DNA of 64,000 bases from Bacteroides mediterraneensis (GCF_900128455.1 NZ_LT635783.1:1328919-1392918); one strand, 5' to 3'; numbered from the stretch's first letter, positions 25,879-34,758 are shown. Notes: generated from the letters alone by a model not told the origin. Numbers and translations: made by a program.

Positions 25879-27261
25879 TTAAAAGCCCGCAATGAACTCA
25901 TCAAAACTGCTGTTTTCGATGCGCATTTTTTCTTTCAACCGCATTTTCCGGCGCGAGATACTTCCCTTGGCAATGTGGTAGATTTCGGACAGAAGAGACA
26001 GTGGAAGATCCATTTTCACCAGGCAGCAGAAACGGAGTTCCTCTTCCGTGAGCTGGGGACAGTGTTCCTTCAGCCGGGTGGTGAAGCCGTCAAAGCAGGT
26101 ATCCGTGTTTTGCTGGATGATGTCCCATTCGTCTTCCGTCAGGTGAAGCGCTCCCTGCGAGTTTCTTTTCCGCAGGAGCGAGGGAAGGGTAATGGCATTC
26201 AGTTGCCGGTAATATTCCACACTCTTGTGCAGCCGGTCGATTTCCTGTTGCTTCAGCCGTTCCTGCTCGTGAGCCAGTGCCACTTCCGCCTCTTTCCGTT
26301 TCAAGCTTTCTTCCATCCGCATCCACTGGGTTTCCTTGAGTTCCTCGGCCAGCTTCTGTTTGTGCGTACGGATACGGTGGAGCAGTAATAACAGAATCAG
26401 AATCACAAGTCCCAATGCCACCACCATCCGGTAGAAAATCAGCTTGTGGTGAGCCGTTTCCATTTCTGCCTTGTTGGCCCGTTCACGTTGCAGCTTGTAT
26501 TCCTGCATGTCCTGTATTTTTCCGATGACCATTTCCTTCCGTTCCGTGCTCAGCGAGTCGTGCGACAGGACGTACTTTCGCATGTAGGCGTTTTCCCGTT
26601 TCCCATCTCGTAGGTTTCCATACATTTCAAACAGGCGGCGGTAGGCCTCCGTGCGTTGTTTCAAGGTCAGGCCCAGTAAAGAAGGCAAAATATAGTGTGT
26701 AGCCGAATCAGCTTTCAGAAGCGAGGCAAAGATGTATCCTTTTTGCGTATGCAAGACAGGAGTTTGTTCTTCCGACAGATTTTTGTGGATGGCCTCGTTG
26801 ATATAATGAAAGGCACTGTCCGTCTGCTCCTGTTGCAGATAGATACGCGAAAGATACAGTTCGTTCTGCACGGTGGAAGCAGTCGTTCCGGAGGACATGC
26901 AGGCAAGGGCCTTCCGGAAATAGGTTTTTGCGGTTTCGGGATTTTTAGGCAAATAGAACAATGCCTTTTCCTGCCACAAATCGGCATACGAGGTAGAGTC
27001 GTTCAAGAACCGGGCCATTCTTTCCGCCGCTCCCAAAGTGCGTGCCTCTTCCACGGTATCTGCTTTGAAACGGCTGATGCGGATTTGCTCAAGGTAAATC
27101 TTGAACTGCAACAGACTGTCAGTGTGAGGATTCGTTTCGGCTGTCTGTGGAGAGGGCGTCTCATGTTGAGAGGGAGTACATGCGAAAAGCGTGCACAAGA
27201 GTAGAACCCACGCTCCCCAAGAGCGTATAAGTAGGTTTATGGAATGTGAGAAAATAGACAT
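25879..27261 (-). CDS. Membrane-anchored TPR regulator with C-terminal HTH
   Basis: A 460-residue protein with an N-terminal hydrophobic segment ending in LFACTPS (lipobox-like). TPR-like helices fill about 40-240 (AKTYFRKALACM, HYINEAIHKNL). One transmembrane helix (MVVALGLVILILLLLLHRI) lies near 280, a charged coiled coil at about 300-360 (EESLKRKEAEVALAHEQERLKQQEIDRL), and a C-terminal region (LTEEELRFCCLVKMDLPLSLLSEIYHIAKGSISRRK) resembles a LuxR-like helix-turn-helix. The architecture matches a common but poorly studied Bacteroidota class: periplasmic TPR sensor joined to a cytoplasmic DNA-binding domain. The adjacent lipoprotein gene is the obvious candidate target. Confidence 0.75.
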   Translation of the reverse strand: MSIFSHSINLLIRSWGAWVLLLCTLFACTPSQHETPSPQTAETNPHTDSLLQFKIYLEQIRISRFKADTVEEARTLGAAERMARFLNDSTSYADLWQEKALFYLPKNPETAKTYFRKALACMSSGTTASTVQNELYLSRIYLQQEQTDSAFHYINEAIHKNLSEEQTPVLHTQKGYIFASLLKADSATHYILPSLLGLTLKQRTEAYRRLFEMYGNLRDGKRENAYMRKYVLSHDSLSTERKEMVIGKIQDMQEYKLQRERANKAEMETAHHKLIFYRMVVALGLVILILLLLLHRIRTHKQKLAEELKETQWMRMEESLKRKEAEVALAHEQERLKQQEIDRLHKSVEYYRQLNAITLPSLLRKRNSQGALHLTEDEWDIIQQNTDTCFDGFTTRLKEHCPQLTEEELRFCCLVKMDLPLSLLSEIYHIAKGSISRRKMRLKEKMRIENSSFDEFIAGF

Positions 27262-27365
27262 CGGTTAGTCAGGTTAGTTAGTTCGGGGACGAAGTTACTA
27301 AAAATCTTGCCGGAATGCATATTTTTTGAATAAAAAATAAGTTTTGGAATTTGGGAAATCTTTCA

Positions 27366-27397
27366 TTTGTTATTCTGATGCTTATTCTTTAGCTTTG
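27366..27397 (+). promoter_or_regulatory. Promoter of the Cdd1/DUF3795 fusion gene
   Basis: TTTG (27366-27369), 20-nt spacer, TAGCTTTG (27390-27397). Full match. The leader is about 20 nt to the ATG at 27425. Confidence 0.75.
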
Positions 27398-27424
27398 CCT
27401 TGATAGGAAAAACACGAAAAAGAA

Positions 27425-28498
27425 ATGGAACAATTGCAAAGCAGGCTGTCCAAATGGCAGGTGATGGTTCTCTCCCGTGAGCTGCATGATGACGAGGAAG
27501 GCATCTGTAAGGTTTGTCATCTTATGCTGCATGCAGAAGAGGCACGGTCGGCTTCCAATGCGGCATGGATACTCTCCCATTTGTCGGGAGAAGACAAGAG
27601 GCTCTATCTTTCTCCCTTTTATGATGAGATTACAGACCGGGTAATGGCGTCCAATTTGAAAATACGCCGGGGGCTTGTGCTGTCTATTTTGCTGGATTTG
27701 GTGACTGATAGGAATTTCCGGACAGACTTGTTTGATTTTTGTCTTATCCATGCAGTTGATAAGAAGGAAGCAGACAGCAGCCGTTCGATGATGATAAAAT
27801 TGGCTGCGAAGATGTGCCGCTTTGTTCCGGAACTGGCCAATGAACTGAAAGTCTGTCTGGATATGCTGGAATATGAAATGACGCCAAGTATTGTGACAGC
27901 CAAGAGAAATGCCCTGAAGGTGGTGGCAGTATTGATGAAGCAAACGATGATAAATCAGGAGAATTCTTCTTTACGAAAAATCCCCAACGTAGGTTCACAG
28001 ACCGAACAAGATTTGATGGCAATGGGATATACCTCTGTTGAATCGCTGAGAGGAAAGAAAGCGGAGGATTTATACGAGGAAGAATGTCGTTTGCGTGGGT
28101 GTACGATAGATCGTTGCCAGCTTTATCTGTATCGGGCTTTGGAATATTTTGTTAATACGGGAAATCCTGATAGGGAGAAATGCAAATGGTGGTACTGGAA
28201 AGATGATTTCTTTTATCCTTCCCCGTGTGGGGCACGGTGTGTGGAGTGTCTGTCATTTCCGAAAGAATGTAAAGGATGTAGAAAGATAAAAGGCAAGGTG
28301 CATTGGCTTCAATACACAGGCGATACCGTATGCCCCATCTGGAAATGCTGCAAGGAAAAGAAGCGGGAAAATTGTGGAGGATGTCCGGATTTACCTTGTA
28401 GCCGTTTTATGAAAGACCCTTCCATTTCGGATGAGGAGAATGAAGCCAACTTGAAAAAGATGATGGCTAATCTTGCGACGTATAAAAAACATACATAA
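27425..28498 (+). CDS. HEAT-like / Cdd1 / DUF3795 fusion protein
   Basis: A 357-residue cytoplasmic protein with three parts. Residues 1-180 are all-helical and HEAT-like (ARSASNAAWILSHLSGEDK, KIRRGLVLSILLDL). Residues about 184-262 match the Cdd1 'pathogenicity locus' helix-hairpin-helix domain (IPNVGSQTEQDLMAMGYTSVESL, RLRGCTIDRCQLYLYRALEYF), a DNA/RNA-binding-like fold. Residues about 264-350 match DUF3795, a cysteine-rich probable metal-binding domain (CGARCVECLSFPKECKGCRKIKG, CPIWKCCKEKKRENCGGC). Cdd1 is usually a small stand-alone protein of about 90 residues. The gene is followed 2 nt later by an acetyltransferase gene, and a second DUF3795 gene lies 2 kb downstream. Function unknown. 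Confidence 0.75.
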   Translation: MEQLQSRLSKWQVMVLSRELHDDEEGICKVCHLMLHAEEARSASNAAWILSHLSGEDKRLYLSPFYDEITDRVMASNLKIRRGLVLSILLDLVTDRNFRTDLFDFCLIHAVDKKEADSSRSMMIKLAAKMCRFVPELANELKVCLDMLEYEMTPSIVTAKRNALKVVAVLMKQTMINQENSSLRKIPNVGSQTEQDLMAMGYTSVESLRGKKAEDLYEEECRLRGCTIDRCQLYLYRALEYFVNTGNPDREKCKWWYWKDDFFYPSPCGARCVECLSFPKECKGCRKIKGKVHWLQYTGDTVCPIWKCCKEKKRENCGGCPDLPCSRFMKDPSISDEENEANLKKMMANLATYKKHT

Positions 28499-28500
28499 TT

Positions 28501-29040
28501 ATGGAAACAGAAAGATTGATTCTCAGGCCATGGCGTGAGGGAGATGCACCTTCGCTCTATAAATATGCCAAGGACCCAGCTGTAGGACCGATTGCCGGCT
28601 GGCCACCACACAGGTCTGTAGAAAATAGTAGGGAAGTGATACGTGATATTCTTTCGGCTCCGGAAACTTATGCGGTAGTGTTGAAGGAAACTAATGAGCC
28701 TGTTGGCAGTGTGGGCATTATGTTTGGAGACGGCATACATAGTGCCGACATGCAGGAAGGGGATGCAGAAATTGGTTATTGGATTGGAGTTCCTTATTGG
28801 GGTAACGGTCTGATTCCTGAGGCTGTCAATCGTCTACTGAGTCGTTGCTTTGAGGAGTTGGATATACGACGAGTGTGGTGTGGTTATTATGATGGAAACA
28901 CCAAATCGCGTCGAGTAATGGATAAATGTGGATTTAAGTTTCATCATACAGAAGAGTGCAAACTTTCTCCATTAGGTGATGTACGGATAGAACATTTTAC
29001 TTTGTTGACAAAAAAGGACTGGGAAAAAATGAATAATTGA
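28501..29040 (+). CDS. GNAT N-acetyltransferase, RimJ/RimL-like
   Basis: A 179-residue acetyltransferase of the RimJ/L type, which acetylates protein N-termini, antibiotics or small amines. The N-terminus METERLILRPWREGDAPSLYKYAKDP is the family signature. IGYWIGVPYWGNGLIPEAV near 95 is the acetyl-CoA binding motif, and GYYDGNTKSRRVMDKCGF near 130 is motif B. The substrate cannot be predicted. It begins 2 nt after the fusion gene stop and ends 4 nt before the next GNAT gene, so the three genes form an operon. Confidence 0.88.
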   Translation: METERLILRPWREGDAPSLYKYAKDPAVGPIAGWPPHRSVENSREVIRDILSAPETYAVVLKETNEPVGSVGIMFGDGIHSADMQEGDAEIGYWIGVPYWGNGLIPEAVNRLLSRCFEELDIRRVWCGYYDGNTKSRRVMDKCGFKFHHTEECKLSPLGDVRIEHFTLLTKKDWEKMNN

Positions 29041-29044
29041 TTCC

Positions 29045-30097
29045 ATGGAAAGTGTAGCTGACTATATGATTCGTCCTTTGTATCCAGAGGAAATCCATTT
29101 GCTGAGGGATTTTCTTTATGAAGCGATTTTTATTCCTGAAGGAGTTGAACCTCCGTCGATAGATGTGGTGGATTTGCCCGAGTTGAGGCTATATGTGGAG
29201 GATTTTGGCAAGAAAAAAGATGATTGTTGCTTGGTGGTCGAGCAGGATGGCAAGGTGGTTGGGGCAGTGTGGACACGTATCATGAAGGATTATGGTCATG
29301 TGGATGAGAATACCCCTTCGCTTTCCATTTCCTTATACAAAGCATATCGGAACCGAGGGTTGGGCAGCCGGTTGATGAAGGAGATGCTGAATCTGCTTGA
29401 AAATAAAGGTTATCATCGTGTTTCTCTTTCTGTTCAAAAGACTAATTACGCTGTCCGTATGTATTTAAAACTTGGATTTGAGGTTATAAAGGAAACAGAG
29501 GAGGAGTTTGTTATGGTGAAAGATCTATTTACTCGGATGCTGGGCACAGTCGGACAACATTCCAACATTGGTCGGAATTTTACTTGTCAGTGTAGTTCCT
29601 GTAAAGCGATTAGATGGTTAAAACCGAGATACAAGATTCGTCCGCTTGTTGAAGAAGATATATCCGAAATGCAGCAATTGTTTCGTTCTACCGTACTCAA
29701 TGTGAATTTGAGAGATTATACGAATGAAGAGGTTATGGACTGGGCATCTTGTGGTGATGATGTAGCACATTGGAAAGATCTTTTGTCGCAAAATTACTAT
29801 ATCGGAGCATTTGATGAACAAGACAGAATGGCAGGATTCTCTTCTATGAATAAGAAAGGGTATTTACATTCGATGTTTGTGCATAAAGACATGCAGGGAA
29901 AAGGAGTTGCTACTCAGTTGCTTGAAGAAGTGGAAAAGATGGCCGTTGCGTATGGAGTCACTGAAATCACATCGGAAGTAAGTCTGACCGCTCGACCGTT
30001 TTTTGAGCGAAAGGGGTATAAGGTGGTTAAATCTCAGAAGTGCAGAGCCAATAAATTGATGCTGACGAATTTTGTGATGCGCAAGTGCATTCTCTGA
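29045..30097 (+). CDS. Tandem double-GNAT acetyltransferase
   Basis: A 350-residue protein with two complete GNAT domains. Domain 1 (about 8-165) has LSISLYKAYRNRGLGSRLMKE (acetyl-CoA P-loop) and YAVRMYLKLGFEVI. Domain 2 (about 200-345) has LHSMFVHKDMQGKGVATQLLEEV and ARPFFERKGYKVV, both conserved. A short linker between them holds three cysteines (CQCSSCKAIRW). Each domain resembles a separate stand-alone enzyme, and no frameshift or stop lies at the junction, so it is a true fusion or tandem duplication. Third gene of the 27.4-30.1 kb operon. Substrate unknown. Confidence 0.85.
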   Translation: MESVADYMIRPLYPEEIHLLRDFLYEAIFIPEGVEPPSIDVVDLPELRLYVEDFGKKKDDCCLVVEQDGKVVGAVWTRIMKDYGHVDENTPSLSISLYKAYRNRGLGSRLMKEMLNLLENKGYHRVSLSVQKTNYAVRMYLKLGFEVIKETEEEFVMVKDLFTRMLGTVGQHSNIGRNFTCQCSSCKAIRWLKPRYKIRPLVEEDISEMQQLFRSTVLNVNLRDYTNEEVMDWASCGDDVAHWKDLLSQNYYIGAFDEQDRMAGFSSMNKKGYLHSMFVHKDMQGKGVATQLLEEVEKMAVAYGVTEITSEVSLTARPFFERKGYKVVKSQKCRANKLMLTNFVMRKCIL

Positions 30098-30185
30098 TGT
30101 CCATATTTTTTCTTCTTGTGTGGATTTGAAAACGCGCTGGCACCAATGAGAAAGTATGCTTGAATTTTTTATGTCTCTCACGCGG

Positions 30186-30260
30186 GAAACGTATGTTTCT
30201 GCTTCCGGAACCGTATGTTTCCCGTGTGAGAAACGTACGGTTTAGGGCAGAGAAACATGG
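30186..30260. repeat. Tandem short-palindrome array A, about 22-nt period
   Basis: Units: GAAACGTATGTTTC (30186-30199), GGAACCGTATGTTTCC (30207-30222), GAAACGTACGGTTT (30230-30243) and a partial GAAACATGG (30252-30260). Unit starts are 21-23 nt apart and each unit is a short palindrome with AAAC/GTTT arms. Intervening bases vary. The rest of the 30098-30483 gap shows no gene. Confidence 0.65.
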
Positions 30261-30483
30261 AAAATGATTCGTCAGATGATGAAATCGGTTGGGGAGTTTC
30301 TTCATTTACAGACGGATACAGTATTCTATAATGGCCTGTTCGTTTTCCGGAATTCTGTCGGGCTGATATTCTTGTATTTCTTGAATAATCTGTTCAGGTG
30401 GCTTTCCCAAAAGCATTCAACAGTATTAATAAATTATCGGAATACCTTTTGAACATCTCCCATAAATATTGAAGATATTTCCC

Positions 30484-30491
30484 TATTTTTG
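30484..30491 (+). promoter_or_regulatory. -7 element of the small DUF3795 gene
   Basis: TATTTTTG, exact TAnnTTTG. RNA would start near 30498, so the first in-frame ATG at 30500 would be almost leaderless. This favours the ATG at 30533. Confidence 0.5.
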
Positions 30492-30532
30492 GAATTGCAA
30501 TGAATATACTTCCAATTTTCAGGAACAAATAC

Positions 30533-30892
30533 ATGGGAACTATGGATAAAAAAACAATTACAGCTTCTGTAGAGCGCATTGCCGCTTGCGGGCTATATTG
30601 CGGAGCGTGCCGCAAGTATCTCAAAGGGAAATGTCCGGGATGCCGGCAGAATGACAAGGCAGCTTGGTGTAAAATCAGACAATGCTGTCAAGCGAAAGGT
30701 TTCGTCAGTTGTGCTGATTGTGATATGGACGTAAAGGCCTGCAAGACACATAATAATGTGATAGGAAAAATTTTTTCTTTTCTGTTCAATTCCGACCGTG
30801 CAGCGTGTATTCGTTACATCCAGGCAAATGGATATAAAGCTTTTGCGGAAGAGATGACCCGACGGAAAGCACAGACGATAAGAAAGAGATAA
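30533..30892 (+). CDS. Small cysteine-rich DUF3795 protein
   Basis: A 119-residue protein from ATG 30533, chosen because AGGAAC sits 7 nt upstream and because of the promoter position; ATGs at 30500 and 30542 are alternatives. The DUF3795-like cysteine pattern is ACGLYCGACRKYLKGKCPGCRQ, then WCKIRQCCQAKGFVSCADC and ACKTHNN, at least 11 Cys, suggesting a metal site. The C-terminal 45 residues are helical and basic (FAEEMTRRKAQTIRKR). It shares the DUF3795 type with the C-terminal domain of the fusion protein at 27425-28498. Function unknown. Confidence 0.7.
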   Translation: MGTMDKKTITASVERIAACGLYCGACRKYLKGKCPGCRQNDKAAWCKIRQCCQAKGFVSCADCDMDVKACKTHNNVIGKIFSFLFNSDRAACIRYIQANGYKAFAEEMTRRKAQTIRKR

Positions 30893-31034
30893 TTACAGGG
30901 CAGCCCTTTTAAAATGCAAACCGCAACAAAAAAAGATGGAAATATATAATTTGCTGGATGTCAAATCAAGGGACGAGTAACGGGAATGGCTCATGCTGAA
31001 TCATTAAAAGGAGGCAGAGTTTTGGGTAGCGGTG

Positions 31035-31074
31035 AAAAATAACAGAGGCCACAACCTCCACGGTCGCGGCCTCT
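31035..31074 (-). terminator. Terminator between DUF3795 and GS-III genes
   Basis: AGAGGCC (31044-31050) pairs with GGCCTCT (31068-31074). On the minus strand GTTATTTTT follows, 49 nt after the glnN stop; on the plus strand TTCTC follows. It may serve both convergent genes. The rest of the 30893-31122 gap shows nothing else. Confidence 0.65.
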
Positions 31075-31122
31075 TTCTCAAACAACCAATAAGAAATAAG
31101 AGATAATCCTTTAGGGTGTGGA

Positions 31123-33312
31123 TTATCTGATGAACAGCAGTTCTCTATATTTAGGAAGTGTCCACATCTGGTCGTCGACAATCAGTTCAAGCTTGTCGAT
31201 GTGGTAACGAATCTGTTCCAGCATCGGAGTTATCTTGTCATGATATTCAACGGCTTTCGCACGTTCGTCAGTAATCTTGTTAGCCACTTTGCGTGCTTCT
31301 ACCATTGTGTCTACGTGTTCCTTGATGTAAGAAGTGTGTTCAGCAATCTTACGGATGATAGCCAGGTTCTCGGCAGACAGCTTTTCTGCTTCTTCTGCAG
31401 GGAAAATCTGTTTCATCTTGTAGACATTGTCAATCAGCTTGCTCTGATATTCAATGGCTACCGGAACGATGTGGTTCATTACCAAGTCGCCCAAAACGCG
31501 GGCTTCAATCTGGATTTTCTTCGTATAAGTTTCCCATTTCACTTCGTTGCGGGCTTCCAGTTCCTTGCGTGTCATGACGCCTGCTGATTCGAACATGCGT
31601 ACACTGTCTTCTGTCAGGTACTGGTCGAAGATGACCGGACAGCTGGTTTCGCAGTCCAGACCACGGCGGGCAGCTTCTGCTTTCCATTCATCGCTGTAAC
31701 CGTTGCCGTCGAAGCGGATAGGCTTGCTCAGTTTGATGTATTTGCGTACTACCTGAATGATGGCTGAAATCTTCGGTTCGCCTTTTTCAATCAGTTCGTC
31801 TACTTCTTTCTTGAATTCTGTGAGCTGTTCAGCCACGGCTGTGTTCAGGGCAATCATGGCGCTGGCGCAGTTGGCTTCTGAGCCTACGGCACGGAATTCA
31901 AAGCGGTTACCTGTGAAGGCGAATGGAGAAGTACGGTTACGGTCGGTGTTGTCAATCAACAGTTCCGGAATCTGCGGAATGTCGAGCTTCATACCGTGTT
32001 TGCCACCCAAGGTAATCAGTTCGTCGGTAGCACTGTCTTCCATGTGGTCGAGCACTTTGCTCAGCTGGCTTCCCAGGAATGAAGAGATGATGGCGGGAGG
32101 TGCTTCGTTGGCTCCCAGACGGTGTGCGTTGGTGGCACTCATGATAGAGGCTTTCAGCAGTCCGTTGTGTTTGTATACTGCCATCAGGGTATTGACGATA
32201 AATGTGATGAAGCGCAGGTTCTCTTCCGGAGTCTTGCCCGGAGCCATCAGCAGCGTACCGGTATCTGTACCGAGTGACCAGTTGTTGTGCTTACCGGAAC
32301 CGTTGACACCTTTGAACGGTTTTTCGTGCAACAGTACGCGGAATCCGTGTGTACGTGCCACTTTACGCATCAGTGACATGATCAGCATGTTGTGGTCTAC
32401 GGCCAAGTTGCATTCTTCGAAGATAGGAGCCAATTCGAACTGGTTCGGAGCTACCTCATTGTGGCGTGTCTTTACCGGAATACCCAGTTCAAGAGCCTGG
32501 ATTTCGAGGTCTTTCATGAAGGCTGCCACACGGGTAGGGATGGCACCGAAATAGTGGTCTTCCAGCTGCTGGTTTTTAGATGCTTCGTGACCCATCAAAG
32601 TTCGTCCAGTCAGCAACAGGTCCGGACGTGCGGCATACAGGCCTTCGTCTACCAGGAAGTATTCCTGTTCCCATCCCAGGTAAGCCATTACTTTCTTTAC
32701 ATTCGGATCGAAATAGTGGCATACATCTACGGCAGCTTTGTTTACTGCGCGGAGGGCTTTCAGCAACGGAGCCTTGTAGTCGAGTGATTCACCGGTATAG
32801 GCGATGAAGATAGTCGGGATACACAAGGTGTCGTCTACCACGAACACAGGTGAGGAAGGATCCCATGCACTGTAACCACGGGCTTCGAATGTGTTACGGA
32901 TACCTCCGTTCGGGAAAGAAGAAGCATCCGGTTCCTGCTGCACGAGCAGTTTTCCGGAGAATTCTTCCATCATGCCACCCTTTCCGTCGTGTTCTACAAA
33001 TGCGTCGTGCTTCTCAGCAGTGCCTTCCGTCAGCGGCTGGAACCAGTGAGTATAGTGGGTGGCACCCAGTTCGCTGGCCCATTTTTTCATCCCTTCGGCC
33101 ACAGCATCGGCAATCTGGCGGTCAAGAGCCGCGCCATTGTCCATGGCATCGATGAGCCGTGCAAATACCGTAGAAGGAAGGTATTTGAACATTTTTTCTC
33201 TGTTGAATACGTATTTGCCAAAGTATTCTCCCGGTCTTTCTTTGGGAGCGGGCACTTCCAGTGGTTTTGCCTGGAAGGCCTTTTCTACTACTCTGAATCT
33301 TAATGTTGACAT
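31123..33312 (-). CDS. glnN: Type III glutamine synthetase
   Basis: A 729-residue GS-III that makes glutamine from glutamate and ammonium; this long form is typical of Bacteroidales. It has PLTEGTAEKHDAF near 85, AYLGWEQEYFLVD, the catalytic core KTRHNEVAPNQFELAPIFEECNLAVDHN near 290, FKGVNGSGKHNNWSLGTD near 345, and DNTDRNRTSPFAFTGNRFEFRAVGS near 460. No truncation. Last gene of the porin-PII-AmtB-GS run; the gap from amtB is 57 nt with no TAnnTTTG in it, so co-transcription is likely. It forms the ammonium-entry half of the GS/GOGAT route with gltBD at 15-21 kb. Confidence 0.96.
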   Translation of the reverse strand: MSTLRFRVVEKAFQAKPLEVPAPKERPGEYFGKYVFNREKMFKYLPSTVFARLIDAMDNGAALDRQIADAVAEGMKKWASELGATHYTHWFQPLTEGTAEKHDAFVEHDGKGGMMEEFSGKLLVQQEPDASSFPNGGIRNTFEARGYSAWDPSSPVFVVDDTLCIPTIFIAYTGESLDYKAPLLKALRAVNKAAVDVCHYFDPNVKKVMAYLGWEQEYFLVDEGLYAARPDLLLTGRTLMGHEASKNQQLEDHYFGAIPTRVAAFMKDLEIQALELGIPVKTRHNEVAPNQFELAPIFEECNLAVDHNMLIMSLMRKVARTHGFRVLLHEKPFKGVNGSGKHNNWSLGTDTGTLLMAPGKTPEENLRFITFIVNTLMAVYKHNGLLKASIMSATNAHRLGANEAPPAIISSFLGSQLSKVLDHMEDSATDELITLGGKHGMKLDIPQIPELLIDNTDRNRTSPFAFTGNRFEFRAVGSEANCASAMIALNTAVAEQLTEFKKEVDELIEKGEPKISAIIQVVRKYIKLSKPIRFDGNGYSDEWKAEAARRGLDCETSCPVIFDQYLTEDSVRMFESAGVMTRKELEARNEVKWETYTKKIQIEARVLGDLVMNHIVPVAIEYQSKLIDNVYKMKQIFPAEEAEKLSAENLAIIRKIAEHTSYIKEHVDTMVEARKVANKITDERAKAVEYHDKITPMLEQIRYHIDKLELIVDDQMWTLPKYRELLFIR

Positions 33313-33369
33313 GTTACTGTAAATTTTTATTGGTTATTTATTAGTTAGTAGTGAATGTTCAATTTTAAT

Positions 33370-34758
33370 TTAATGGTTGTAGGCTGATTCTCCATGTTCG
33401 TAGATATCCAGTCCTTCTTCTTCGATTCTGGCTGGAACACGCAAACCGTGTACTTTGTCGAGAACCTTGAAGATGATGTAGCCCATGATGGCAGCCCAGC
33501 CGCCTACGATGATGACACCGAAAATCTGTGCACCGAGGAATCCGAAACCGCCTCCGTAGAATGTACCTCCGTCTACGGCGAACAGACCTGTCAGGATGGT
33601 TCCAAGGCTACCGCACACGCCGTGTACAGATGAGGCACCTACCGGGTCATCGATTTTCAGACGGTGTTCGATGAATTCTACTGAGAAAATCATGACGGTT
33701 CCGCAGATAGCTCCGATGATGGCAGCACCCGCAGGAGATACCATGTCGCATCCGGCTGTGACACCGACCAGTCCGGCAAGGATACCGTTGAGGGTCAGTG
33801 AGAGGGAAGGTTTGCCATATTTAACCCAGCTAACCAGCAAGGCCATCATACCACCGGTACAAGCTGCCAGGTTGGTGGTAAGGAACACGTGTGAAATGGC
33901 TGTCTGGTCGCCAGAAGTGGCAGCGGCAAGCTGTGAGCCCGGGTTGAAACCGAACCAGCCGAACCAGAGGATGAATACGCCCAGGCAGGCGAGGGTCAGG
34001 TTGTGTCCGGGGATGGCTTTTGACTTTCCGTCTTTGCCGTATTTCCCTAAGCGGGGACCGAGGATGGCCGCGCCGACCAGTGCAATCCATCCACCTACAG
34101 AGTGTACCACTGTAGAACCGGCAAAGTCATGGAAGGTGTAGCCGAAGAAAGACATCATGAATGAACTCGGGTCAGCGTTGGTGAGCCATCCTCCTCCCCA
34201 GGTCCAGTGACCGGATACAGGATAAATCAGGACACTGATGGCTATGGTGTAGACCAGATACATGGAGAACTTGGTACGTTCGGCCATGGCACCTGATACG
34301 ATAGTGGCAGATGTGGCACAAAACACGGTCTGGAAAATAAGGAAGCCTTCAATCGGAAGACCGTTCTGGATGATGCGGTCCATGGCGTCCAGATCGAAGA
34401 TATGCGGGGTGCCGAATACATCTCCTACGCCAAACATCAGTCCGAATCCGATGAACCAGAACAGGATGGAACCTACCATGAAGTCAACCAGGTTCTTCAT
34501 CAGGATGTTGGCGGTGTTTTTGCTGCGGGTGAACCCGGCTTCTACCAAGGCGAATCCCGGCTGCATGAAGAATACCAGCATGGCTGCCAGCAACATCCAT
34601 ACGGTATTGATACCGGTGGACAATTCTGAAATTTTGTCGACTGTGCCTGCTTCTTCAGGAGAAGTCTGTGCGGCTGCAATTAATGGAAAAAGAAGTAAGA
34701 AAAGGGGTATGAGGGTCTTGCGGTATGCGCCATGCACACCTTCTTTAAACAGTTTCAT
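33370..34758 (-). CDS. amtB: Ammonium transporter with signal peptide
   Basis: A 462-residue Amt/MEP channel with 11 expected membrane helices. An N-terminal signal peptide (TLIPLFLLLFPLIAAAQ) precedes helix 1 (NTVWMLLAAMLVFFMQPGFALVEAGF). The pore histidines fall in HDFAGSTVVHSVGGW near 210 and SVHGVCGSLGTI near 370. The frame is open to 34917, but the ATG at 34758 (MKLFKEG) starts the signal peptide and lies clear of the upstream PII gene. PII blocks AmtB in other bacteria; the adjacent PII gene supports the same control here. Confidence 0.95.
   Translation of the reverse strand: MKLFKEGVHGAYRKTLIPLFLLLFPLIAAAQTSPEEAGTVDKISELSTGINTVWMLLAAMLVFFMQPGFALVEAGFTRSKNTANILMKNLVDFMVGSILFWFIGFGLMFGVGDVFGTPHIFDLDAMDRIIQNGLPIEGFLIFQTVFCATSATIVSGAMAERTKFSMYLVYTIAISVLIYPVSGHWTWGGGWLTNADPSSFMMSFFGYTFHDFAGSTVVHSVGGWIALVGAAILGPRLGKYGKDGKSKAIPGHNLTLACLGVFILWFGWFGFNPGSQLAAATSGDQTAISHVFLTTNLAACTGGMMALLVSWVKYGKPSLSLTLNGILAGLVGVTAGCDMVSPAGAAIIGAICGTVMIFSVEFIEHRLKIDDPVGASSVHGVCGSLGTILTGLFAVDGGTFYGGGFGFLGAQIFGVIIVGGWAAIMGYIIFKVLDKVHGLRVPARIEEEGLDIYEHGESAYNH

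Noticed and set aside
30186-30260. CRISPR array
   Set aside because: Units are self-palindromic, spacers are only 7-9 nt, and no cas genes are present. The same holds for 60217-60330.
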